DNA from: Desulfovibrio cuneatus DSM 11391
GTDB lineage: Bacteria; Desulfobacterota; Desulfovibrionia; Desulfovibrionales; Desulfovibrionaceae
DNA length: 64,000 nt
Assembly: GCF_000430005.1 (NCBI RefSeq)
Contig: NZ_AUCY01000016.1
Location: 1 to 64,000 of the forward strand
Direction of reading: 5' to 3'
Under the pieces are notes generated by a model. It was given only the letters and a program-made list of their open reading frames with translations, was not told the origin of the DNA and searched no databases. Below are positions 1-7,681 of the stretch, piece by piece; position 1 is the first letter of the stretch; each line of letters begins with the position of its first letter. The position numbers and the translations under genes are program-made.

Positions 1-243
1 CTCTACTGCCAGCCATGTTGTAGGTGATATCTGAGTCTTTCCTTTATGAGCCTGCCTTTCTTGGCTTTTCCTTTCAGCCTGCTGGTAGCGATAACCGCGC
101 AACCCCTTGTTGCGGGCATACTCACGACTAACTGTAGCGGTGCTGCGGTTCAATTCACGTGCTATAGTTCTCATGGATTTTCCGCTTTTCAGACTACAGA
201 AAATGTAATAGCGTTCTTCCTTGGCAAGGTGCGTGTAGTGCAT
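1..243 (-). CDS. IS30-family transposase, N-terminal part (runs off the window)
   Basis: Reading the minus strand from the ATG at 243 gives 81 codons open to the edge, starting MHYTHLAKEERYYIFCSLKS. This is the typical IS30 N-terminus: a helix-turn-helix region with the sequence SMRTIARELNRSTATVSREY at about residues 22-41, which binds the terminal repeats. The DDE catalytic core would lie beyond the left edge. The short frames printed on the opposite strand here are shadows. The gene is intact as far as visible, so the element could still be active. Confidence 0.85.
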   Translation of the reverse strand, partial: MHYTHLAKEERYYIFCSLKSGKSMRTIARELNRSTATVSREYARNKGLRGYRYQQAERKSQERQAHKGKTQISPTTWLAVE

Positions 244-340
244 AGTTCCCTCATCTGTGGTGGATAGAGAGCTAAGGTATTACCGCACCTTGCTTTTTTA
301 TCCAACACCGGAGGTGTTGCACTTACGACTTGAATCCGCC
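1..340 (-). mobile_element. IS30-family insertion sequence, one end only
   Basis: The element enters from the left edge. It contains the start of an IS30-type transposase, and ends near 340 in a terminus reading GGTGTTGCACTTACGACTTG on the plus strand, which resembles IS30-family terminal inverted repeats. The exact boundary (about 340-342) is set by where the kinase frame to its right loses similarity, directly after the residues following the HRDIKPNN loop. The other end lies outside the window, so the target duplication cannot be checked. Confidence 0.75.
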
Positions 341-752
341 TCTTAATAATATTTTCATTATCAATTTTAATATTATTTGGCTTTATGTCACGATGTATGA
401 TTCCATTATTATGGATATCTAAAATTCCTGAGGCAATTTGCCATATTATTTTAAGATACTCATCTGATGATAACGATTTTGTAAAACAATCCAAACTATT
501 ACCATCAATAAATTCTTCGACAATACCTAGTGACCCATCTTGAAGGGTTAAGATGTCATACACTTGTACTACGTGTTTAGAACGTATTGCTAACAAAGCA
601 TTTATTTCATCATATAAACGATCTATGTTTGCATTGTCTTGCAGGGTTTTTATTACAACCTTTCGATCTAAATGTGTATCTTTATAAATATCAACATTAG
701 CAAGTCCGCCCTGTGGTGCCTCTTTAAGCTTTTTATATCTTTGATTAACCAT
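341..752 (-). pseudogene. Ser/Thr protein kinase, truncated by the IS30 element
   Basis: From ATG 752 (GGAG 7 nt upstream) the frame encodes about 136 residues of a Hanks-type kinase: a degenerate glycine loop (QGGLANVDIY), the ATP-anchoring lysine in VVIKTL, a conserved glutamate in the C-helix region, the hinge EEFIDGNSL and the catalytic loop HRDIKPNN. The frame then enters IS30 terminal sequence, so the DFG motif, activation segment and C-lobe are missing. The remaining reading frame to 189 is IS-derived. The start overlaps the PP2C gene by 8 nt, which indicates translational coupling of a phosphatase-kinase pair. As it stands it cannot be a working kinase unless the rest lies beyond the element and is restored by excision. 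Confidence 0.8.
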
Positions 753-1779
753 TGCTATCTCCAAAACTTATTTCTATTGTAGGAGTGAGCTTTTTGTCTG
801 GTTTATTTTTTTGTTTTCTTGATTTTTTTTTAGGTTGAGTATTAATATCTATGTTGGGCTTACAATCCATATTCTCATCTTTGATTTTTCTATCAGGACA
901 ACAAACTATCTGCAGCTCGCTATACGGTGTGAAGATATATAGGACGTCCCTATCAGGATTCAGTTGCTGTTTAAAATCGGATGAAATTTGCATAAAGGCA
1001 ATTGAAGAATTATCACTACCGCCATACATTCGAGATAGCTCAATAAGTCTTCTGACTACTGTTTCTGATTTTTTTGAATTTACTACTATTTTAGCAAGAG
1101 CGTCATCGCCAACGAAGTGACTTCCATCACTAGTTATAAGAAAAGAACTGATATTGTCATTACTGTTGATCTCTATTATATGGGGATTAATATCCTTACC
1201 CATGCCGATAAATTGAAGTAAGTTTTTATCATCTGGAAAATAAGATGTCTTATCTTTTCTTATACCTGCCAACGTGTCATCTGTTGTTAATTGATTAACT
1301 TTATCAAATTCACAAGCGTATATTCTACTGTCTCCAACATTTACTCCACAAAAACCATATTTTGTATCAAAGGTAACAGAAGACAAGGTTGCACCACCTT
1401 TGCCAAAGTGATTGGAGAATACGATTCGATCTGCTTCCCTAACAGAAAAATCTAATCTTGAAGACAATGTTGTATTCACTGAGTCATAAAAAAAGAGTCT
1501 TGCTATAAATATTGCGATACTTAGACTTGCACACTGAGCACCGCTTTCCATTCCGCCCATTCCATCACAAAGAATAATGGAAAACGTTTCTGAATTATCA
1601 GCATTTAATCTATACGCAAGTAGAACTCTATCTTGGTTCTCTGTCCTATGCCCTCCAATATCCGTTCCTATTGCAACGCTCTCAGCGATTGATCGAACCC
1701 CTGCTGGTTGTGGAGCATTCCGCAATAAATATCTATTAATAATATTCTGTATTTGTTCTTTCGTCTGACTTTCAGTCAT
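745..1779 (-). CDS. PP2C-family protein phosphatase
   Basis: A 344-residue protein with PP2C/PPM motifs in order: GTDIGGHRTENQDR (about residues 38-51), ILCDGMGGMESG (metal-binding Asp and the GMGG turn), GVNVGDSRIYA, SSFLITSDG and GGSDNSSIAFMQ near residue 260. These supply the usual Mn/Mg-binding aspartates, so the enzyme looks active. The last 70 residues are a lysine-rich tail of unknown role. It is the first part of a two-gene unit with the downstream kinase. PP2C-kinase pairs occur in T6SS regulation and in TerY-P type conflict islands; no VWA, FHA or secretion gene is visible to decide between them. The low GC content differs from the chromosome to its right. Confidence 0.85.
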   Translation of the reverse strand: MTESQTKEQIQNIINRYLLRNAPQPAGVRSIAESVAIGTDIGGHRTENQDRVLLAYRLNADNSETFSIILCDGMGGMESGAQCASLSIAIFIARLFFYDSVNTTLSSRLDFSVREADRIVFSNHFGKGGATLSSVTFDTKYGFCGVNVGDSRIYACEFDKVNQLTTDDTLAGIRKDKTSYFPDDKNLLQFIGMGKDINPHIIEINSNDNISSFLITSDGSHFVGDDALAKIVVNSKKSETVVRRLIELSRMYGGSDNSSIAFMQISSDFKQQLNPDRDVLYIFTPYSELQIVCCPDRKIKDENMDCKPNIDINTQPKKKSRKQKNKPDKKLTPTIEISFGDSNG

Positions 1780-1958
1780 ATGAGTTTCCGTAGGTTTAAA
1801 TTGTTGCCAATGCCATAACTTCTATATCATTTCGTAATCGACTACTAGTTTTTGGGAGGACTACCTTCCGTTGGGAGTGGTAGACTTCAGAGAATAATGT
1901 TATTTTTTGAACAACCTGAATTCATTGATTTCTGCAAACTTTTTGCTCATTATTTCTT

Positions 1959-2177
1959 CTATTTCTGATGAGTTTGAAGCTTGTCTTTATTCAATTTTTC
2001 TTTACTTTGTTGATATTGCCCTGGAAGAATGGTTTTATTTGATTCAAGTTGTCGAAAAGCAGTAGAGACTTGTTTCAGAGTGTCCATTTCTGCTTGCGGT
2101 TGAGGGAAAAAACTCTTAGCAAGGTTTACTCCCTTTAATCTTCGAAAGTCTTCTTCACCATATGCCTGTATAATCAT
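1959..2177 (-). CDS. small hypothetical protein in AT-rich island
   Basis: A 72-residue frame starting MIIQAYGEEDFRRLKGVNLA from ATG 2177. A strong GGGAGGG sequence lies about 9 nt upstream and is the reason for choosing this start over the longer frame beginning at 2234. The protein is charged and glutamine/lysine-rich toward the C-terminus, with no signal peptide or membrane segment. It sits upstream of the PP2C gene, separated by about 180 nt in which I see no gene. I do not recognise the family; it may be a real island gene or a remnant. Confidence 0.4.
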   Translation of the reverse strand: MIIQAYGEEDFRRLKGVNLAKSFFPQPQAEMDTLKQVSTAFRQLESNKTILPGQYQQSKEKLNKDKLQTHQK

Positions 2178-2286
2178 GAGCTGCACCCTCCCGAATAAAC
2201 CGTAGAGTATCATATATGTTAGTAGATACCACAAAAAAACACAAAAGTTAGACCCCGGTTAGACCAGCACCCCACCCCTACAAAAA

Positions 2287-2322
2287 AAAGCGACTTTCAC
2301 CCTCTTCGGCTAAAGTCGCTTT
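2287..2322 (-). terminator. intrinsic terminator of tRNA-Leu
   Basis: Perfect 11-bp arms AAAGCGACTTT (2287-2297) and AAAGTCGCTTT (2312-2322). On the minus strand the stem is followed by a run of eight T (complement of 2282-2289). It lies directly downstream of the tRNA gene and separates it from the AT-rich island. Confidence 0.85.
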
Positions 2323-2336
2323 CTCTTTCTCTCACT

Positions 2337-2425
2337 TGGTGCCCAGGGCCGGGCTTGAACCGGCACAGTCGTTTCCAACCGAGGGATTTTAAGTCCCTTG
2401 TGTCTACCAATTCCACCACCCGGGC
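2337..2425 (-). tRNA. tRNA-Leu (anticodon UAA)
   Basis: The minus strand reads GCCCGGGTGGTGGAATTGGT at the 5' end, then an anticodon stem GGGAC-TTAAAAT-CCCT with anticodon TAA, a long class II variable arm, the T-loop GGTTCAAGCCC, and the acceptor 3' strand ending with an encoded CCA at 2337-2339. It resembles E. coli leuZ closely. It decodes UUA/UUG. The 3' end faces the AT-rich, IS-bearing segment, a common site for integration; no duplicated tRNA end is visible inside the window. Confidence 0.95.
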
Positions 2426-2644
2426 GGGTGTTGTGCTTTGTTGGCAGGAGAGTAGTAACCCACTCTTGGCCGTTGCACAACTAAAAATCGAGAGTTTTGC
2501 ACGGGGCAGGGGTTCGTTGCCTCATGTGCAAAGAAAGCATTCTTTCCGTATAACCGCGCAGTTTTAGCGTTTGCTACAAGTTATTGAGTGTGCATTGCAC
2601 CGTTTGCGCGCGTCATTCAAAAAAAGCTGGCAGCGGCGTTGTGG

Positions 2645-3049
2645 CTACCCTTTCACGCCCAAGTTCTTTTTACGCAGTGTCGTGCCAATTTCCCCGGCTG
2701 GTGGCGGGGTAAGGCAGCATTCACGCCACGCACCGTTGGCAATGCTGTACAGGCTTATCAGTTCCAGGTCTTTACGCACAAACAGCAGCCGTCCTTCAAT
2801 GCCTTCTTCCAGCAGCGGGGCAAGGGCCTCACAAAACTCGTGGCATTCGTCTTCCGCATGGGCGGGCACCTCGCACTGGGCCTGCAGGGCGTCTTCATCT
2901 GGGGTAAAGCTTATGGCACGGGCATTAAACCGGGCAAACAGCGTATGCAGCATGGCGGTAAGGGCGTCTTCACGCTCATGCAGGGTTTCATAGGAAAGGT
3001 CGGGGCTGTACATACACTGAACAAACAGTTCCGAGGTTAAAAAAACCAT
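2645..3049 (-). CDS. conserved hypothetical protein
   Basis: A 134-residue soluble protein, start ATG 3049 with AGGAG 6 nt upstream. It begins MVFLTSELFVQCMYSPDLSY and is acidic in the middle (repeated DE, EE and HAEDECHEF). No signal peptide, membrane span or metal motif stands out, although several Cys and His residues occur near residues 58-70. It lies divergently from the helicase gene with about 200 nt between starts. I do not recognise a family. Confidence 0.6.
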   Translation of the reverse strand: MVFLTSELFVQCMYSPDLSYETLHEREDALTAMLHTLFARFNARAISFTPDEDALQAQCEVPAHAEDECHEFCEALAPLLEEGIEGRLLFVRKDLELISLYSIANGAWRECCLTPPPAGEIGTTLRKKNLGVKG

Positions 3050-3251
3050 ATGTTCTCCTGTGTTTCTCCTTGAAGTTCACGGGCAGTGCGTTTTGGGCAT
3101 TACGCCAGCAGTATACGCAGCCAATATGGGCAGCAGCAATGGGCGGCATTATTATTAACCGGGCAGCACGCACCTGCTCACGCCGTAAAGAATACGCCAA
3201 AAAGGTTGGCCCGTCAAAAGGCTGGACAAACTGCGCCCTGAACGGTATCGC

Positions 3252-5645
3252 ATGGCTATGCAAACAGGAATAGACTACCAAAACGAACTGAACCCCGCGC
3301 AATACGAGGCCGCCACCACCCTGGAAGGCCCGGTGCTGGTTATTGCCGGGGCTGGCAGCGGCAAAACACGCACCATTGTATACAGGCTGGTACGGCTGGT
3401 GGAATCTGGCGTGCCTGCTTCCTCCATTCTGTTGCTTACCTTCACCCGCAAGGCCGCACAGGAAATGATTGACCGCGCCCGCGCCCTGCTTTGCCAGCGG
3501 GGCATGCCCGCGCTTTCAGAATATCAGGAAACACCGCCGCTGCATGCCGGTACTACCACGGATTACGCAGGCGATTACGCCGCAGGCTACCAGCCACAGC
3601 CCCGCACCCACGCCGTAAGCGGGGCCGCCCACGGCCTTGCCGGGGTGCAAGGCGGCACCTTCCATGCCTATGCCTATTCCGTGCTGCGTTTGTTCCAGCC
3701 TTCCGGCATGGCCCGCAACCTTACGGTTATGGATGGCCACGACATTATTGCTGCCCTGCAACACTGCCGCGAAGAAACAAAAGCGGGCAAGGGCGACAAG
3801 TCGTTCCCCAAAAACCAGACCATTAACGGCATTTTGAGCAAAACGCGCAACAAGGAAATGACGGTGGAAGAAGTGCTGCGGCGCGAATCGTTCCACCTGC
3901 TGCCCCACACAGATGCCATTGAAATGCTGGGCCGCACGTATGCCGAGTTCAAGCGCACCAAAGGGCTTTTGGATTACGACGACCTGCTGTTTGAATTTGA
4001 GCGCCTGCTGCTGGAAAATGAAGACGCCCTGGCTTATTGCCGCCGCAAGCACCAGTATATTATGCTGGACGAATACCAGGACACAAACCCCGTGCAGGCC
4101 CGCATTGCCGGGCTGGTGGCGGGGCTTTCCCCCGCTGCTGTCACGGGCAAGGAAAAGCAGACCGAAACCTTTACCGGCAACCTTATGGTGGTAGGCGACG
4201 ATGCCCAGTCCATTTACGCCTTCCGCGGGGCTGATGTAAAAAATATTCTGCGCTTCCCTGACCAGTACCCCGGCACAAAAGTGATTCGGCTGGAAGAAAA
4301 CTACCGCTCCACCCAAGGGGTTTTGGACGTTTCCAACGCCATTCTGGAAAAAGCCACAGAAGGCTACAAAAAGCACCTGTTCACCAGCCTTGGTGCAGGC
4401 CAAACGCCGCGCGTGGTGCGCCCCCTTTCCGACCGCGCCCAGGCCCAGTTGGTGGCTTCGCGCATTATCGAGCTTTCCCGCAGCATACCCCCTTCACAAA
4501 TTGCCGTGCTGTTCCGGGCGGGGTTCCATTCCTATGCCCTGGAACTGGAGCTGAACAAACTGGGCGTGCGCTTTAAAAAGTACGGCGGCATCCGCTACAC
4601 CGAAGCGGCCCACGTAAAAGACATGATGAGCTACATACGGCTGGTGCAAAACCCCATGGACTACACTGCCTTTACCCGCATGGCAGAGCTGCACAAAGGG
4701 GTGGGTACGCGCACCTGCCTGAAAATTTACCAGCTTGTGCTGGCAGGGGACAAAGCCGGGGTGGAAAAAGCCGTGGCCCGCTTCCCCGGCCTTTTGGCAG
4801 ACCTGAACTTTATTGATGAGCACCGCCGCCTGAACAGCACCCCGAAAATTCTGTGTAGCGCCGTTATTGAGCATTACCAGCCCAAGCTGGAAGAACTTTA
4901 CCCAGACGACTTCCCCCGCCGCCTGCAAGGGCTGGAACAGTTCGCCCAGCTTGCCAGCGCTTACGACGCCCTGGACCTGTTCATTTCCGACCTGGCCCTG
5001 GAAGACCCCCTGCAAGAAGAAAAGGAAGAGGAAGGGGTGGTGCTTTCCACCATTCACTCGGCCAAGGGGCTGGAATGGGAGGCGGTAATCATTCTGGACC
5101 TTGTGGAAGAGCGCTTTCCTTCCCGCCATTCCCTTACCCGCCCGGAAGATTTTGAAGAAGAGCGGCGCCTTATGTACGTGGCTTGTACCCGCGCCAAGAA
5201 AACGCTGGAAATGTACATACCTGCCACCCTGTACGACAAAGGCAGCGGCGGCTCCATTCCTGCCGTGCCCAGCCCCTTTGTGCGGGAACTGAAGCCCAGC
5301 CTGTATTCCGAATGGCAGGAAAGCTACACCGGCGGGCTGGTGCAGAAAAAAGCCCACACCGCGCCGCACGTGCCCAAGCCCTTTCTGCCACGCCCTGCCG
5401 GGGCCGCAGCCCCCACCCTGCGCCCCACAAAACCCGTGGCACCAGAACACAACATGCAAGAAGAAGGCTTTGCCCTTGGCAGTGGCTCAAGCACCACTAC
5501 CCGCCCGGAACAGTGCGGCTATTGCCACCACAAAGTGTTCGGCAGGGGCAAAATTATTCAGCACCTGCCACCAGACAAATACCGCGTGAACTTCCCCGGC
5601 TTCGGCCTGAAAGTCATCATGGCGGCCTATATTACGCTAGAATAA
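3252..5645 (+). CDS. uvrD: UvrD/PcrA-like superfamily 1 DNA helicase
   Basis: A 797-residue 3'-5' helicase of the UvrD/Rep class, acting in DNA repair and replication restart. Motifs seen: Q-motif LNPAQYEA, Walker A AGAGSGKT (residues 32-39), Ia LLTFTRKAAQEM, Ic GTFHAYAYSVLR, II LDEYQDTN, III GDDAQSIYAFRGA, IV RLEENYRS, V LSTIHSAKGLEWE and VI RLMYVACTRAKK. The segment between motifs Ia and Ic is about 40 residues longer than in E. coli UvrD (low-complexity, residues about 85-130). The C-terminus ends in a small Cys-containing module (CGYCHHK) and a Tudor-like tail (FGRGKIIQHL, YRVNFPGFGLK) as in PcrA-type proteins. ATG 3252 or 3258 could be the start; neither has a strong SD. Confidence 0.93.
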   Translation: MAMQTGIDYQNELNPAQYEAATTLEGPVLVIAGAGSGKTRTIVYRLVRLVESGVPASSILLLTFTRKAAQEMIDRARALLCQRGMPALSEYQETPPLHAGTTTDYAGDYAAGYQPQPRTHAVSGAAHGLAGVQGGTFHAYAYSVLRLFQPSGMARNLTVMDGHDIIAALQHCREETKAGKGDKSFPKNQTINGILSKTRNKEMTVEEVLRRESFHLLPHTDAIEMLGRTYAEFKRTKGLLDYDDLLFEFERLLLENEDALAYCRRKHQYIMLDEYQDTNPVQARIAGLVAGLSPAAVTGKEKQTETFTGNLMVVGDDAQSIYAFRGADVKNILRFPDQYPGTKVIRLEENYRSTQGVLDVSNAILEKATEGYKKHLFTSLGAGQTPRVVRPLSDRAQAQLVASRIIELSRSIPPSQIAVLFRAGFHSYALELELNKLGVRFKKYGGIRYTEAAHVKDMMSYIRLVQNPMDYTAFTRMAELHKGVGTRTCLKIYQLVLAGDKAGVEKAVARFPGLLADLNFIDEHRRLNSTPKILCSAVIEHYQPKLEELYPDDFPRRLQGLEQFAQLASAYDALDLFISDLALEDPLQEEKEEEGVVLSTIHSAKGLEWEAVIILDLVEERFPSRHSLTRPEDFEEERRLMYVACTRAKKTLEMYIPATLYDKGSGGSIPAVPSPFVRELKPSLYSEWQESYTGGLVQKKAHTAPHVPKPFLPRPAGAAAPTLRPTKPVAPEHNMQEEGFALGSGSSTTTRPEQCGYCHHKVFGRGKIIQHLPPDKYRVNFPGFGLKVIMAAYITLE

Positions 5646-5654
5646 TTTGATAAC

Positions 5655-5822
5655 TTCTCTGAGAGGGCGTTGCCCCCTCAGACTCCCCCACCAAGGGGAT
5701 AACCCCCTTGGAACCCATACTTCGGGGTTGTGTTTGCGCTGCAAACACAACCCCGTAATGTGGGTCAAGGGCTATCATAGCCCTTGCGGGGTGCGGGGCA
5801 GCGCCCCGCATGAAATGAAATC
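5655..5822. repeat. family-1 hairpin-mosaic intergenic element, copy A
   Basis: It holds the three-hairpin module: a CCAAGGGG/CCCCCTTGG stem, a long central stem GGGGTTGTGTTTGC (5724-5737) with GCAAACACAACCCC (5741-5754), and a third stem AAGGGCTA/TAGCCCTT. A GGGGC/GCCCC hairpin lies at each side. The flanks CTTGGAACCC and GGGTCAAGGG are shared with copies B and G, while the central stem sequence differs. It fills the gap between the helicase and thiL fusion genes and could also act as a transcription barrier. Confidence 0.75.
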
Positions 5823-5846
5823 CCCATCAATTTTTTAGGAGCGCCT

Positions 5847-7565
5847 ATGCACGGGCCACAGAATTGGCAAACGGAGTTTGTGGCAAAGCACTGGAGCGGC
5901 GGCGGGGTTATCGCTTCAGAAGACGCCTGCCTTGCCCTTATCCACCGTCATTTTCCTTCACGCACGGCGCACACCCCGGTGGGGCGCGGGCACGACTGTG
6001 CAGAGCTTGCCTTTGCGGGCCATAGCCTTGCCCTTTCCGCTGACGCATTCATGCAGGAAAGCCACTTCCGCCTATGGTACTTTACCCCGCAGGATGCTGG
6101 CAGAAAAGCCCTGGCCCGGTGCGTAAGCGACCTTGCCGCAGCCGGGGCACGGCCCTTGGGTTTTGCCATGTGCCTTACCCTGCCCCGTGGCATGGGGGAA
6201 ACAGTGCTGGATGCCTTTTTGCAGGGCATGGCGGCGGCGGCAGCGGAATATGCCATTACCCTGGCCGGGGGCGACATTAGCCACGGCCCGCGCTTTGGCT
6301 GCACCCTGACAGTGTGGGGGGAAAGTGTGGCCCCGGACAAAGGCTTTTATTTGCGCCGCCAGTGCGCCCAGCCAGGGGACGTTCTCTTTTTGTGTGGTGA
6401 ACCGGGCCTTGCCCATGTTGGCCTGTGCATGATGGAAAAACAGGGCTGCGCGGCAAAGGCGCACTATCCTGCCGCTTGCGCTGCCAACGTGGCCCCGCAC
6501 CCGCGCCTGGCAGAAGGCATCACCCTGGCCCGTGTGGCCTTGAATCAAATTTCTGGAACCACACAAAAAGCGCAAGCCACTTCGCGCATGTCCCTTATGG
6601 ACGTTTCCGACGGGCTGGCCCAAGACTTGCCCCGCCTGCTGGGGCCGCTAGGGGCGGAAATAACCATGGAAGATGCCTCCCTGCACCCGGAAGTACGGGC
6701 ATTTGCCCTGGAAGCAGGGGTGCCTGCCAGCCATGTGGCCCTGATAGGTGCGGAAGACTACGCCCTGGTGGGCACGGTGGAACCCGAACTATGGCCTGCC
6801 GTGCAGCAGGCCGTGCCGGGGGCTCGCTTTTTGGGCACCGCAAGTGCCACACCCGGGGTGCGCCTGCATGGGAACCTGTTCACCCGGCATGGGTTTGACC
6901 ACTTCACTGCCGCCGCCCCCCAGGTGGAAATTTCCCCGTGGGCCAACACTACCCAAGGGGACCCCACCACCATTGGACGCGGGTACGCTACCCTTAACGA
7001 TATGTGCCATGTGGCATGGCAGCGCGGCATGCTTGCCGGGTTCAATGGCAACGCCAGTTGCCTGCTGGAAGTAACAGGGAATGCAGAAGAAACTGCGCAA
7101 CAGGTGCTTATTACCCGCTCCGGAGCTGCCAAAAGCCACCTGGGGCTGGAAGATGTAAGCGCCGTGGCACTAGAAAACGGCACGTTGCTGCACGGCAAGG
7201 CCGCTTCCACCGAAGCAGGCATGCACCTTGCCATTTACAAGGCCTGCCCCACAACACGGGCTGTACTGCACACCCACCCGCCCCACTTGCTGGCCCTTGG
7301 CCTGCGCCTGCCACCGGAGCAACGCCTGACCCTGCCCCTGTTTGAGGCAGACGCCTTCCGGGCCAAGCTGGCCTTTGTGCCTGCCCTGCCCCCAGGTTCA
7401 GCAGCCTTGGCCGAAGCTGTGGCCCAAGCCAGCAAAACCCACCCGGCAGTGTGGCTGGAAGGGCATGGGCTTGTTACCCATGGGCCGGACGCCACCACCC
7501 TGACCCCCCTTGCCGAAGAACTGGAACAACTTGCCAAGGTGCAATTAATGACCTTAAACAGTTAA
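5847..7565 (+). CDS. ThiL-like kinase fused to class II aldolase domain
   Basis: A 572-residue two-domain protein. Residues 1 to about 345 resemble thiamine-monophosphate kinase (AIR synthase fold): VSDLAAAGARPLGF, GGDISHGP, MDVSDGLAQDL and GAEDYALVG. The metal loop reads GRGHDCA, where ThiL normally has GDDAA, so one acidic ligand is His. Residues about 380-565 are a class II aldolase/adducin domain: FNGNAS, the ITRSG loop, the acid STEAGMH, zinc histidines HTHPPH and the third His in LEGHGLVTHG, so its active site looks complete. The family chemistry is phosphorylation of thiamine monophosphate and cleavage or dehydration of a small sugar phosphate; how the two are linked is unknown. The start ATG 5847 follows AGGAGCGCCT. 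A strong hairpin follows the gene. Confidence 0.85.
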   Translation: MHGPQNWQTEFVAKHWSGGGVIASEDACLALIHRHFPSRTAHTPVGRGHDCAELAFAGHSLALSADAFMQESHFRLWYFTPQDAGRKALARCVSDLAAAGARPLGFAMCLTLPRGMGETVLDAFLQGMAAAAAEYAITLAGGDISHGPRFGCTLTVWGESVAPDKGFYLRRQCAQPGDVLFLCGEPGLAHVGLCMMEKQGCAAKAHYPAACAANVAPHPRLAEGITLARVALNQISGTTQKAQATSRMSLMDVSDGLAQDLPRLLGPLGAEITMEDASLHPEVRAFALEAGVPASHVALIGAEDYALVGTVEPELWPAVQQAVPGARFLGTASATPGVRLHGNLFTRHGFDHFTAAAPQVEISPWANTTQGDPTTIGRGYATLNDMCHVAWQRGMLAGFNGNASCLLEVTGNAEETAQQVLITRSGAAKSHLGLEDVSAVALENGTLLHGKAASTEAGMHLAIYKACPTTRAVLHTHPPHLLALGLRLPPEQRLTLPLFEADAFRAKLAFVPALPPGSAALAEAVAQASKTHPAVWLEGHGLVTHGPDATTLTPLAEELEQLAKVQLMTLNS

Positions 7566-7579
7566 CCCTGCTCCCTAGA

Positions 7580-7619
7580 AAAACACCGTGTTTCCCCCAC
7601 AAGGGAAACACGGTGTTTT
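7580..7619. terminator. bidirectional terminator, thiL fusion / fadL
   Basis: Perfect 17-bp arms AAAACACCGTGTTTCCC (7580-7596) and its complement at 7603-7619 with a 6-nt loop. The A/T ends of the arms supply a T-run on both strands, between the convergent ThiL fusion and FadL-type genes. Confidence 0.9.
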
Positions 7620-7681
7620 GATTGCATTGCACAAAAGAATCTTGCCTAACCCGGCAAACGACTATTACCAGTTACTGTGCG

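Noticed and set aside
46-267. 73-codon plus-strand frame with hydrophobic start
   Set aside because: It is antisense to the IS30 transposase N-terminus, which has a clear family match.
4494-5459. 321-codon minus-strand frame
   Set aside because: Antisense to the helicase gene, whose motifs are clearly on the plus strand.
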